From Pilatotrama ljubarskyi (lineage: Eukaryota > Basidiomycota > Agaricomycetes > Polyporales > Polyporaceae): a stretch of 64,000 nt of DNA. The stretch covers positions 682,294 to 746,293 of the forward strand of contig MU277674.1 in the NCBI GenBank assembly GCA_022385805.1, read 5' to 3'. The first letter of the stretch is position 1; each line of letters begins with the position of its first letter. Positions 12,495 through 25,200 of the stretch are shown here, piece after piece. A program made the translations under genes and the position numbers. The notes below the pieces were generated by a model. The model was not told the origin of the DNA. It did no database searches and was given only the letters and a program-made list of their open reading frames with translations.

Positions 12495-13183
12495 GATAGA
12501 GAGCGTGTCGTGGGGCTTCGTCTAGCGAGAGCGAGGGTGTGGAGAGCAGCTAAGTACTGCTGGCGTGCGGCCGTGGATGAAAAGAACGAGGGGGAGGACG
12601 GAGGTCGAGGAAACAACGCCGTGCGGTCGGCCTCCGTATATCATCGCCGTGCCAGGGACCCCGGGAACTTGCCGGAGGCAGTTGGCTCCCATCTTTTCTC
12701 CGTTTGCACACGCCTATGACGCTGAGGGACATAAAAAACTGGTCTAGACCGCCCCCTACCCAGAAATCTTTCCAGCATTGCTGCGTCATGTGTATAATGA
12801 TGGGGAGAAGCGCAGTCGTCGTTGAGGAACAGACGACGAGACGTTCATAAGGATCGAGTTCAGCATGAACAACGTTACTACAGAGTGGCTGTCCCGATCA
12901 CGATCGTACGCTACTCAACACCCGCGCGTGGCAACAATTCATGCCAGTACAAAGTAGTTCGAGCGCTGTAGGGTCCTCACGATGATCACAATCCTCCGCA
13001 AGCAAGTGCATTCATATGTGCATCTGAGGTATTACATGCAACGGCCCCATGGGTATCCAGGTAAGAATATGTGCGTTACAGAAAAGACAGGAAGATTACT
13101 CCAACAAGATCATAAGTACCAACGCGTACACCGAGCGTATGCACACCCCTCCCTACTCTCGCATATGGATCCAGCCATGTACA
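12495..13183. other. Intergenic region, 0.7 kb
   Basis: Promoter side of the secreted-protein gene and 3' flank of the Sec7 gene. A weak minus-strand TATA-like stretch (GATATAC) is near 12640. Nothing else was recognised. Confidence 0.4.
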
Positions 13184-16100
13184 TCAGTCGTCATCGTCAT
13201 CGTCGTCGTCGCCCGCCTGCGCGAGCTCGCGTCGATGCAAGTGAACCGGGGAAGGCTTGATCCCAGCACTCGGCGGGGGCTCGTCGCTCTCCTCGATCGT
13301 TTCCTGATCCGGCTGGCCCTTCCACCGCCCCTTCGCCGCCGCGACGTCCTCCGAGGTGGGAGTCAAAGCCTTCTCGAGCGCCTTCTCGCCGCGCTTCTTC
13401 AGCCGCAAAGACATGGCAGCCTGCAGGGAGTCGATGTACGACTCGTACTTCACGATTTCCGTGAGGAGGTACTGCGACTTCTTCTCCCAGTTGGACATGG
13501 CCTTCTGAGCGTTGGACGAACGCGGTTGGTACTGCAGGGAAGGCGCAAGTCAGCAATCGCCGACACGCTTTGCACGGCCAGCGGGCATCAGACCGCAGCG
13601 CAGCGTACACTCACCAGCTGGGTCATCGGGGTCCTCAGCTCATTGTGCTGCTGCAGTTCATCTTTCAAATGCGCGACATGTTTCTGCAACGCCTCCATCT
13701 GCGTCTCTTCATCATGCGTGCTGGCTACCGTCGGTGGCATAGGCGGCTTCCAGTCATTGATGAATGTCCTGTCGGCCCATGGTGACTTGTCCGCGCGTAC
13801 GGTCGCCGCCATGTCCTTAAAGCGGCTGCGACCACTGCGACCACTGCGGACACTCTGGCTGTCTGTGTCCCGAATAGAATAGTCGTCCTCGGATACCGAT
13901 CGACCTCGGGATACAGGGTCCACGACACGATTCCAGCCGTACTCCATGTTGGAAACGCCACCCATCAGAGGCTCCTTGCTCTGGCGAGCTGCCCAGTAGT
14001 TGCACGTCGATACCCACTCGTTGACGAGCTCCTCTGTACCAGCTTGGAAGAAGTAAACGCCGCCGTTCGCCAACGTGAGGACCATGCAGTGAGGGCGTTG
14101 CCGATTGTAGCCAGGCGGAGGCAGCGCGTGTGCCAGCGAGTGCGCGAGCATGATCGTCCCCACAGGCGTAGCGTTTTCCTGGTCGAGGATTACTACAAGT
14201 GGTGCCTTAGAGCGACGGACATGAACTCACCAGCCAATTTCCGCCGCCGACAACGCCGGCACCGCCAGTTCCATGCTCGCCGAAGGTGAACATGCTCAAC
14301 TCGCCCTTCTGAATAACCACGAAGACGTCCATCCAGGCCTTCGACTTCGCCCTCTTCCCCGTAGACTCCCAGTACTGCTTTCGGCATAGCATGCCTTCCT
14401 TCGCCCAAGGCGGCCCGAGAAGCGCGAGCTCCTCATCAGTAATGCTGATGTCAGTGGAGGAGTCGTCGCTGCGCAGGCTGTGTCCGTCGTCCTCCTGTTG
14501 TTCGCGGATGATCGTGTGGGAGAGATTAGACGCGAAGCCCAGCGCGGGAGCCAAGAAGGATACGGCCGAGCCGTGAATGCCCTAAACCACGAATGGTCAA
14601 CAGCCGTAAGGGAAAGATACTGTCACCGAGCCAACCTCGTTAGACGTAGCGAAGCTCGGAGCCGGGCTCGCTCTCCCGTCGAGACTGCTTCCGCTGCTAT
14701 ACGGGCTGTGACCTGCTTGTGCCCCTAAGATAGACTGTAGGCCTCGAATGCTGCCGCGCTTGAGGGTTGTCAACCGGTCCTGTTGAGCACGGACGCTTCG
14801 GTTCCGCAGTACGGCGCCGTGAGGGGTCAATGATGATGTCGACGAACGAGCCATCAGGACGCTCCCGATCGGCTGCAAGATCTGCTGCGCCTTCACGGCA
14901 TTGTATATTTCCTGAATGACACCATGTCAGGGAGGGATCACCAAGCATGAGTTCGGCACTCCTACCTTCAGCAGGGTCTCCATCTCTGCTTCCCAGTTCC
15001 GATCATACGAAACTATTGACGATGCGAGGGGTGCCGACGCAGCTATCGCGGCGGCGACAGAGGCCGAGGGGGCGGACGGTGGCGGATTCGCATCCTGGCT
15101 CTGCTTGCTCTCCTGGTTGCTCGAGGCGCCCACAGAGACAGAGCTCTGGTTGGCCGAGGACGAACCAGTTGGATCGGAGGCCAGGGTCAACTGTCCCGAG
15201 GAGTTGACGAGTGTGCCCGATGACGGCACTAGGCCTTCCCGGGTGACGCTATTCCAGCTCGCGATACTGTCGCTCCGCTTGGCCCGAGCGCGCACGGTAT
15301 TTCCGGGACCGTCGCCGCCGTCGGATCCGGCCCGCACGCTGCTCCAATCGTCATAGGTGAGGTCGGTGCTCGATGCCATTCCGCTGGGCTGCAGTTGCAT
15401 CTGGATAGCAGTCATCGTGTTCCTGACGAACTGGTTCTTCGACATTCGCGACGCGAGCTCCGCGACGTGAAGATCAGTGTTCAACAATAGCACGGAGTAC
15501 GCCACAGCATGGACAACGCCTTTGGCCTGAGTGAGCATTGTGCACTGCGATAAGCGGGAGAGAACCTACTGGCACTTCCGAGAATGCTTGTTGGGTTGCA
15601 TTCCCAGTATCTCCGCGCGAACTCCTCAAGGATACGATCGACCTGCTGTGTTTCGGCCTTGAGATAGAGCTTACCGCAGAGTTTCCTAGGGAAGAGTCAG
15701 CCACCAACGAATTTGAAAGTCATTGATGAGATATACCTGAACGCTTGGTCCAGTCGGAGATTTGAGAAGTCGAAGTTGTTCATGTAATGGCGCAAAGCGG
15801 CCTTGTTGATACGACTCCTGCAAGGACGTTCAGTGTGATGAAACCGAGCCACGGCAGTGACACTGACTGTCCACCGAGCCATTCGGCGATCTTGTCCTTC
15901 GGCAGAAACTCTTCATCCTCGGCCCAGCATCGCGAGGCAAGCTCCTTGCCTCTGTTGTCGAGGTCGGCTGTGTCCTCTTGCTTCGCAGGCGACTGCCGCA
16001 AGGAGAACCGCACCGGGACGAGGTCGTTCGTCGTCAGATCTTGTTGGGATGCCACGGCGAGCCCCGGCACTGTGCGCGAGTCAACGGAACGGTTGGGTGA

Positions 16101-18236
16101 CGACACGGCACGAATCTGCTCACAAGCACGACCGTCTTCCCGGTCCGGGATGAGCGACGGCTCCGACGCGGACGCTGTAGAACGGTGTTGGACGCGGAGT
16201 CTGTTGGAATCACGCGAGGCGGAATGAACGTGATGGAGAGACGGTCCGCCCGCTCGGGGTGGGGGTGACCTTGGCCCGTACTTGAGGTTCGCCCCACGGT
16301 TGGAACTGCCGGCATTAGAACCGGCACGGGAACGTAAAGGAGTATTGAGAGACGACGTGCGCGGAGGAACGATTGGGCCTTCTACAGACGGTGTTTGCGC
16401 AGAACCGGATGCGCCTGCGGTCACGAGCGATTGTTCCCCTCCGGAAACCGTCTGAAGGGTCACAGCAGGCGTGCCGAGGACAGGGGGAAGAGACAAGGCA
16501 GCCCTGGGCGTTGGTCGGCCTGTCGGTGGCGCTGAGAGGGGACTGATGGTGTCACTCTGCGAGCGTGGGGCAAGAGGTCGTTTTGAAGGTGTCGAGGGGT
16601 CGTTGAGATCTAAGGATGTCGAGATGGGCTCTAGATGGAGAAGTTCGCCCTTGAACTGGGACATGATACCCTCCAGTCTTGATCCCCAGCCGGGAGAACT
16701 CTCGAGAGCGTGGTTGTCAGTCGAGATTCGCAGCGGGCTCGGCGACCCGCCGGCTGCCATGACCTTCTTCAGCTCTGCGTCACTCACGCTCATACTTCTC
16801 CGCTTGCTTCTGCTCGGGGCTTTGACGTGTTTGCCAGGCCGTTCTTTCACAGTGTGCGTGGGCGAGGGTGATCGGGATCGGTCTTCAGGATGATTGACCA
16901 TCACCATAGACTGGTCGTCCGAGATGTCGCTGGCTTCCAGCCGGTGGTTACCGTGGTTGATGGGAGGGAGAGGCTTTTCGGACGATCCTCTAGGAGGAGC
17001 TGTGAATACGTCAGACGCGTCTAAGTGCGCGGGCATGCGCGAAGTGTCTCTAGGCAGAGGCGGAACCGGAGGTGGAAAGGCGTCAAACAGTGGAGAGCTA
17101 GAGTAGGTCGCTATGGACGCCGAGGACGGCGACGAAGTGAGCGTTCGCTGTGCGCAGTGAGTTGATACCTGTCAACGAGCAGGGCAATAAGGTTTGTCCT
17201 CACAGATCGCTCTCGTGTGCTCGACGAGCCCAGCATTTTCCCGAGAAAGGCCGACGTTTTCGCTCTGACGGAGGACTTTGCGGGCTGAGCGTAACACGTT
17301 TGTTACTGCGACCGACGGACTGAGAGCGGAAACAATCACCTTGCCGTCCTTCATCGACCCGAAGGAACGTGGGCTGGTCAAGACCCAGTCGGGGCTGGTA
17401 GCCGAGCCAGCGGCCGCATCTCGCTGAGCAGACAAGTTCTGTGAGGACCGCATCTTCCCCTTGGGCACGGGCGTGCCTTGCGTGGAGGGCGATGGTGATT
17501 GCGCTGCACAAGACGTGAGGTATATGGCAGAACAGAACCAGGTAGCACGTACGCTCGCGCGAGGACGAAGCACCCCCCTTCCTTCCATCCCTGCTCCCGC
17601 TGACCCCCGTACGTTCCTTTGCTTTTCGGAGAAGCGTCGCGAGGTCGGGGCTGCTGGCGGTGCCGGGTGAGCGATACATGGAACGCCGCTTGGTCTGGTA
17701 GTCCGCGTCCTCAGGCGCGTCGTAGAAGACTTCGCTCGTCGACGAGGAAGGAGAAGTAAGAGAGCCCGTGGAGGGCGCCGCAGGACGACTGGTGCTGTTC
17801 ACGGGCGATGGAGTGGGCGGTACAATGGTGGGCGTCGCGGGCTGCAAGCCGAGATGGCCTCTTTGTGCGGGCGGTGATGGCGACGAGAAAGGGCCTATGG
17901 ACGCGTTTGACAAGTCTGCGCCGAGCTCGTCGACGTCGAAGCCCTCGCGGATGAGGACGGTTCCGCCAGCACGGAGAGCCTGCTCGAAATCTAAGTCTGT
18001 GCGCGAGGCCCGTCGACCAGCAGGGCCATTTAGATCTTTGGAGGCGACTGGCTGGAGACCTGTGGGGAACGAGGAGGGCGGTACCGGAGACCGCGGGGAC
18101 GGCTGTTTGAAGAGGGACGCCAGGGTGGTCGACGTTGGCGAGGTCGCCGTTGACGGTGACGGTGAAGGCGCGGCTCGCGCTCGATGCGTACCGATTGGCT
18201 CGCTCTCACCCTTCGCACGAACTCAATCAATTTCGA
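13184..18236 (-). CDS. Sec7-PH domain Arf guanine-nucleotide exchange factor
   Basis: Activates Arf-family GTPases at membranes, resembling yeast Syt1 and Yel1 in having Sec7 plus PH domains. The order is a long Ser/Pro-rich disordered N-terminus (18236-15980, with TASSPDLATLLRKAKERTG near 17650), then the Sec7 domain (about 15960-15400). Sec7 signatures include WAEDEEFLPKDKIAEWLGG, INKAALRHYMNNFDFS, the Glu finger in YLKAETQQVDRILEEFA, and AYSVLLLNTDLHVAELASR. A PH domain follows (GMLCRKQYWESTGKRAKSKA near 14390 to EELVNEWVSTCNYWAAR near 14000), then a coiled C-terminal segment ending in eight Asp. The ~1,300-residue length fits fungal relatives. The start is unresolved: the frame is open and protein-like up to about 18236 (GESEPIGTHRARAAPSPSPS) but holds no upstream ATG. 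A short first exon beyond 18240 is likely. Confidence 0.85.
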
Positions 18237-18522
18237 TAACTTGCTAGCACTAGTACTCGCGATTTCTGCGACCCCCTGCACACATATATTGCACGGCCGC
18301 CTCCGTCCTACCTAGCTATATGAAGATGAAAAACGTGCGGAATGACTGTTGGACAATAATCTATCGCATCTACCGCCATCGTACACCGCGTAGCCGTCGT
18401 GAGCAGCAGAAGAAGGAAAACATGTGGGGAGTCGTGCACCATTCGTACCGAGCCAGCTGCAGCTACATAATATCTAGTCAGATTACAAGCATGGATGATA
18501 GAAAGCACAGATAAGAAGAAGC

Positions 18523-18540
18523 AGAGAGAGGGAGAGAGAG
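18523..18540 (-). repeat. GA-rich microsatellite in the 3' flank of the GATA regulator
   Basis: Plus-strand run of nearly pure AG units broken by one extra G, just downstream of the areA-type stop codon at 18570. Probably transcribed in the 3' UTR. No function is implied. Confidence 0.6.
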
Positions 18541-18569
18541 CACGCGGAAACCTCTGCGGAACAGCACGC

Positions 18570-21500
18570 TTAAGCCCCGCCGCCGCCATCCTTGGAAGAA
18601 GACTGTATCTGAGCACTGGTGGAAGTCCGTCGTTGCCGCTTCATGGATACAGACGACGCCACTCCTGTCCGACTTGTAGGCGACAGTCGCGCAGACGAGA
18701 GACTGGACGGCATCGCGCTCGTTGTCGACGCTCTCGGCCGGTTCGCCTGCGCGGCAATCTTCGGGAGGCTCGAGTTGTTCTTCCTCGAAGAGCCGTGAGG
18801 GGTGCCGGAAGCGCGGTTCCTGCAGCATTCTACTTAACACAAGCCACACATTCCCAATGACAGCAGGCACCAACCTCTTCTTAATCACATCCGTCTTCAA
18901 TGATAACGGGCGCACAACACCATGGAGTTTCTGCGCAAAGCGTCAGTCAAGGATACGTGCAACCTGCGGGGCGGCACTACTCACATAGAACAAGCCACAC
19001 GCGTTACCTGTCAAGACACGATGAATATCACGCAAATCACGCAATAAAACAGTCAGAACGCACATAGGGGTTGGCCCTCCGGATCCCGGCGCCACAACGG
19101 CGTGATCGTCGTCTGGCAATTGGTGCAAGCAGTCGGCGGCGTCTCGCCGTCCTCGCTCGCAATCCGCGCCTGACCGCTCGGGTTCCCGCCCGCCTCCGGT
19201 GTGCTCCTGCCGCACGGTCAGCACGCACGAATATATATACACGGACTGACGCAAGAAAACACACCCTTTCCGCTGCGCCCCCGCGGCCGCCGCGCGCGCC
19301 GCTGCGCTCTCCTGCGTAGCACGCTTGCTTGACGCGATCTTGCGCGGCTGCGGGTTGCGCGAGCTCCCGGGGGCGCCCTCGACCGAGGGCGGGGTTGATG
19401 CGTTCGATACGTTATACGGCTCTGGCGAGGCGTTCGAGCTCGAGCCCACGCCGTTCCCCCACCCATCGCTCGACGGGCTCGGGTGGAAGACACCCTCCGC
19501 CGAGTGCTCGATGGGCAAGATCTGGGTGGGGTCCACGTGCGTGAACGGGTTCGGGTTCGGGCCTAACGCCGAGTTCATGTCGTGCGGGGATTGATACATC
19601 ATATTCATCAGCTGGTAGTCCTCGAGACCCATGTTGGCCATGTTGAACTGCGCGTACGTCTCCGCGACAGCGGCAGAAGCGGCAACCGCTGCCGCCGAGA
19701 GGCCGTCGTTCACAGACTGGCCAGGAGAGGAGTAGTTGCCGTTGAGCGGCGGCCGCATTGATTCCGAATACGACAGTTCCGCAGAGCGAGCGTCTTTGTG
19801 CGGCGCAGGGAGGGAGGAGGACATGTTGCCCGGCATGTGGATGCCTCCAGCAGAGAGGTCAAAGAACGAGTCGTAGGAGGGTACAGAGAAGGTGAAGTTC
19901 GAGGTGGGGAAGGGGCTCTCCCTACGGAAGCTGTCGAGGTCCTTGGTATCAATGGGAGGAGGGAGCTCTATGCCGGCAGGCGGGTCGCCCCGCAGCATAC
20001 TCTCCGCGTGTGGGGCGTCAGCTCGCCGCTTGGTGCCAAGTAGACCTTCAGGGGACCTGGGCTTTCCGTTGACTTGATGACGACCACTCACCCCGGTAAA
20101 TATGCCTTCTCTCGCAACAGTGTGGTCGAAGCTTGTCTTACGAACGTGCTTCGGGAAGCCCTTCTGCTCCGGCGACGGCAGGGTGGACATAGACGTGCGA
20201 GCGAGCAATCCAGTAGAGGGAAGAGAGGCAGGGATGCCATGGGGGCTCTGGAGGAGGGAGAACGAGTCGAGGTTGTATTGCGAGCGATGCTCACCGGCGG
20301 TCTCGAAGACGGCGGGCAGCATCAGCTGGGCCGGTAGCGACGAGTGCGGGCTGCGCCGTCCCGAAGAGCCAGGTATGGGTATACTCGGGGACGTAGCATC
20401 GCGCTTGGGTGGCGAAGACGAGGGGAACTTGAACTGATTGTGCAGATCGGATATGCCCGTCATGGGGGGCCTTGAGCGAGAGCGACTGGCAGGACGCCAA
20501 TCCATAGGCGCGCGGGAGCGAGACCTGCTAATCGCACGCCAGTCCATCGGCACTTCGCTAATAAGAGGCCAACCCGGCTTAGTATGGCGGAAGATAGCGC
20601 GATAACAACATATACGCACTCATTCTCGTCTTTCCCGTCTTGATTCTCACCGTCAAAACCGACCACCTGCACCCTGGCCTTTCCTTTATCAATGGGTCGA
20701 CCTCGCTCCGTCTCCTCCGTCGCGGATGCGCCCTCCGACGTCTTCTGGTCACTACCTCTGGGCGCCTCTGCTTCCCTCTCTCTCCCCGCGTCCTTCCCCC
20801 TCGCCTTCTCCTTCTCCTCGTCCTCCTTTTTCTTCTTCAACGCCAGCGCCATCATCCGCCAGGTGAGATTCTCCATCCTCTGCGCGTGCGGAAGAGTCGC
20901 CTTCTGGCGAGCATACATCTTCCACACCTGCGTCGCCAACGGATCCTCCCTCGCCATCCGCTCCGGGTCCGCATCATCGCCCAGCAAGTCCGAGGACTTC
21001 AGATCCGGAGAACCAGTTACCTTGGGCGAGCGGTACACTCGTGGCTGCCGCTCGTCCGAGGACGGTTGCGTGGATGGGAAGAGCGGATCCGAGAACAGGT
21101 CGGACAGCAGACGCCCTTTAGGGCTCGAAGCAGAGGTAGGGGCTGTTGACTTTCCCGAGTCGAACAGAGACAAGGCCGTGGGGCTCGAGGACGTCCCCAC
21201 CGAGCCGGGTATCGAGGGATGTCGAGGGGGACCCATCTGATTGAGCGACAGGAACGATGCTTCGGAGTAGCTGGACGAAGACGATGGCATTGACGTCGGG
21301 GACATCCATAGGGAAGGCGGTATCCCAGGCGCGAAGCGCTCGGACGGATGATGCGGGGCGGGGGTGAAGTCGAACGAAGAGCGATGCGATGAGAAGCTGT
21401 GCGAGAGGCTGTCGAGGTGAGGGGACTCAAGTCCGGGGCCCATTGGCGGCACACCGCGGCCGCTAGGGCCCGTTATGTGAGAACCTGCCAATTGTTGGCT

Positions 21501-22265
21501 CAGCGAGCCCTGCCTGTCGTGGCTGAACTCCCCAGATACATGCTGAGCGTCAAAGGAAGACATAGGAAGAGGCATTGACGAGGAGGGGTGACGCATAGAA
21601 ACCGGTCCATAAGACTGCGAAAGGCCGCTTACAGGTGATTTACGGCGAGCATAGGGAGTATTGCTAGAGCCTGGACGAAGATGGACGGGAGATGGTCCCT
21701 GAGAGGTCGCGGGGGGAGAGGCATACGGCGATGAGACGTTGGACCACTGCGGAGGAACGCCTCCGCGGCCGACGTCCTTCACGCCGAGGGGTGTTGTCCT
21801 TGGATTGACGCCAAAGTCATGAAGAGGGTTATTAGATCGCACTGGGAGGCTGGAGGGCACACCTCCAACGGGAGGCCCTAAGACGCCCGATGCCGCGAGG
21901 GCTTGGAACGTGGAGGGATCGAGAGGGGAAGAGAACATGTTATTCCACTCGTTGTTCGGCAACGAGGAGGGCGCACCGAGTTGAGACTGAGAGTCGCCGT
22001 GATGTGACATGGGAGGTACTGGATGGTGCAGCATGAAGTTGGATGACTGGGACTGGCCCGATGTCGCGAGAGGGATTTGTTGGGCCCAGGGAGACGAGTG
22101 CGCAGACTGAGAGACGGACGAGGGAGGCGGGCTGATGTCAAGAGAAGCCGATGATGGCGGGAGGGCTGATGTGTTAATAGTGGGGCGCCCTGGGGCAGAA
22201 GAGGGCCAGGTGTGCTGCTGAGATGCGTCTGTGAAGCCTCTAGCAGCGCCTGGGGGGAGTTCCAT
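18570..22265 (-). CDS. areA: AreA/NIT2-type GATA nitrogen regulator
   Basis: Sequence-specific activator of nitrogen-catabolite genes, acting in the nucleus. The ATG at 22265 ([17 protein letters not shown]) begins a ~1,100-residue Ser/Pro/Asn-rich protein. Around residues 430-470 is the conserved AreA N-terminal domain (DUF1752): [19 protein letters not shown] then [20 protein letters not shown] Lys/Glu-rich stretch follows, then an intron, and an exon opening with two near-identical PMDWR plus SRSRSR units. The single type IVa zinc finger is near the end: CTNC, a 17-residue loop ([17 protein letters not shown]), then CNAC. It continues through [20 protein letters not shown]. Two introns interrupt the finger region: one splits the third Cys codon, the next follows GLFY. 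A third, with an unusual GTTGGT donor, follows DVIKKR. The last exon reads [17 protein letters not shown] and ends with stop TAA at 18570. Upstream lies about 4 kb without genes. Confidence 0.9.
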
Positions 22266-25200
22266 AAGACTCCGTCTGTACGCGTGTGAGAGGGCGTGAG
22301 CGAGGTAAATGCATGTGCGCGGTAGAGCGCAGAGACGACGCACGAGTGTAGCAGGCGATGGGTGATGTGCCGCAGACGGCTTGCGCTCGTCGAGAGGCGG
22401 TGCGACTTGGCGGGTGCGCGGGGAGTTGGATGGGGTGCGCGCGGGTGCGAGAGGGGCCTGCGTCGGCCTCGGGGGAGAGGCGGGAGGGCGAGGGGAACGG
22501 CGGGGACGACGAGGAGCGATGGCGAGGGGAGGACGGACCGTGCCCGAGAACGCAGGAGGACCAAACAAACCGCCCGCAGGGCGCGGATTATTATTGCCGA
22601 TCGCCCGTTTCGTTCGACTGCAGTGGTAATTAATTATTCCACGATCCCGTAGTCCGGTCGACCGCGCCTTCCTCCTGAGCCTTGTGTTTTTTCTCCAGGT
22701 GCTGCTTGCGCTTTCCCCGCCTGTCCCACGTAGCACGTTCCGTCGTACGCTCTCCGGGCCTGCATCCGAGGCCACAGGCACTTCTCTCCAGCATGCCGTC
22801 TTCTCCATCTCTCTATACTCGACCGCCGCCGCACGGGGCCCTTCGGAACGGACGGTGCTCCTCGCGTGCAGCTTGAGACCTGCGAGCAGGGATCATCAAT
22901 TTTACATTGAGCCCGCATGCAGATGCGCCTTAGCACCATCGATCCCCCGCCCGCCCCTCGCTCCAGTGCCTGCCAGTTCCACCCCGTATTATTCCGACCG
23001 GCACCTCCCCTCCGCATCCTGCACACGCCCGGCGCGCCCGTTTGCGGCCGCCGCGGCCGCCTCAGTAAGTCAGTCTCGCCCAGACCGACGTCGACTCATC
23101 CTACAGCAGCTCGTTCCTCTGATCCGTGCTCAGGTCCATTGTTGCCCTAATCTGTCATAGTCCTCTGCACCCCGAAGTCCCCGTTACGCAGTGCGAACCT
23201 GCGAAGGCGGTAAGTACCACCATCAGGACATGCTCACTCGCGTTGTCAGAGCTCTCTGATCTGCTTCGTCCGGATGATCGCGTATATGGTACTGTACTGC
23301 TTCTGCCACTCTCGCTCCCTCTCCCCGCCCCTGTGATCCGAATCCCGTTCAACTCCTCTCTAGTCCCACTTTCAGCCCACCTTATGCTGTTCGCATCACC
23401 CCCGCATGAATAGCTAGCTCTTCTTCACTGCTTCACCGTCGTCGACCTGCTCGTCCGACTCGAGCTCCCTGCCAGTCTTCGGACTGGCGTTCTATGTCCG
23501 GTCCCGCACCCGCTACGGATATGGTAGGCGACTTTCCATCGCTCTTCTCCTGTCTCGCCGAGGAGTCGGGCTTGGCACCTTCTAGCCGTGTGCGAGTGTT
23601 GGTTTGTCGTCTTCACCAAAATAGTTCTCACAGCTGTCCCAGCTCAGCCTGCTCAGGCGGGTCTCCCGGCCGGACCCTGGCGTCAACAGCTCAGTATACA
23701 GACACTTGTCGTACGCTAGAAGACCTCTGCGACGTCCGGTATCCAGGCTGCAACGCGGTAGCACCCTCCAGCATGTCGTCAGCCTCCTGCTTCACGCGCT
23801 GCTTGTCCCTGAGGGGCTCCTCTCTGTCCTGAACCTACTCCTCTGCATTTCTCCCGCCTTGCCCGGGGCACATGTCTCTCCTACTGCGCCACGTTTCCAG
23901 AAACACTCGGTGCAGGGGCCCGTCCCACGGCTGAACGGGAACGCGTCTGCCGTTACAATACATACTCACCTCCAGGACGCGCCACCAAGTCGCCCTCCCG
24001 TCTGCGGCCTGCCTCCGCTCGCGTGAGGTAAGGACAGCGATCGCAACAAGCTTCTCGCACCTGCCGTTCTGCGCAGCGTCAGGTGGTACTAGCTTACGCG
24101 CCTCGCGTCGATGCGCCCGCTGAATCTCCGACCCGCATCCCCTGCCGTGCGCGCGTGCCGACCAATGCTTTCCCTAGATCACCGAAGTGTCGCGCTGGCA
24201 CCCCGCTGGCATCGGTCCACGCTGCGCCGTCGGTCGCGCTCTCCTTGGGCGCGGGTCATGGGACCCCTCGTGTGGTCCCTGCTCAAATGCCCTGACCAAC
24301 TTGCTCCTTTGCTTCCCCCGGCGAAGCGGGGCAGCGCAGCTTCTCGCCTGGCTCATGACGTCTCTGGGGGCCCTTCCCATCAGCCAGAACCGTACGGCCT
24401 GCTCTGTGGCCGCCGCATAAGGGCTTCTGGACAATCCCACTCCGTGCAACACGCGTCCGCATGATCTCGATTCTCGATTCTGCACTGGTCTTTGACATCT
24501 ATTGTCGCTCTGGCTCTGTGGTGGCCCGGCCGGACGCGGCTCTTCGAACTGGCTGCTCAGTGCTGGTGGTTTGGGCATTCTGGAACGGAGGCCGCGCTCG
24601 TTCAGGCCCGGTGCCACTGGCGACCGCCGAGGCGGGCTCTCTCCCATGCCAACCCCTTCATGGGAACTCGGCCCCGGTTGTGTTCGAAGGAAGCGGGCGT
24701 CTGCTGTCCTGGGATATATTTCGCCGAGCGTACCTGGCCCGCTTTCCGCGCCCGGGCGACGCCGATGCCGCTCAAGAGCCCGTCGACGAGATGGGAGGGA
24801 CGGAGGCGCAGAGCAACCCTGGACCATGTGTGCCTCCCAGGGTTTCATTTTGGCCTCGAAATGGGGCTTTGTCCGCGCAATGCCGCATGCCAATACCGCG
24901 TTGTTGTTGCTGTATGTGTGGGCGTTTGTATACGAGGCGCTTCGTTCGTTAGCCGATGTAGGTCCACTCAGCGACCTTGCCCAGTGTGGTCTGCGCTGAT
25001 CACGGTGACGCAGGGAGCCCGCCATCCACCGCGTCGAGAATGTGCCAGTGACGTTCTGCTTCCCGAGCCGTGCCTGTGTCGTGTCCTCGGTGTCCTGTGA
25101 TACTTCCCGCGTTCTGAATCGCGTTCTTGAGAACGATTGGCCCTATCTGTGCTCGAGGGGAGGATCTGACTACCGGTGATCATCGTAAATGCCACCACTA

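Noticed and set aside
22362..23160. Several 80-160 codon plus-strand frames with hydrophobic starts
   Set aside because: Pyrimidine-rich DNA reads as Ser/Pro/Leu in any frame. No family pattern or consistent splice structure was found.
24174..25025. 283-codon minus-strand open frame in the long gap
   Set aside because: Arg/Pro/Ser-rich composition typical of an antisense reading of GC-rich DNA, with no domain, no promoter and no splice support.
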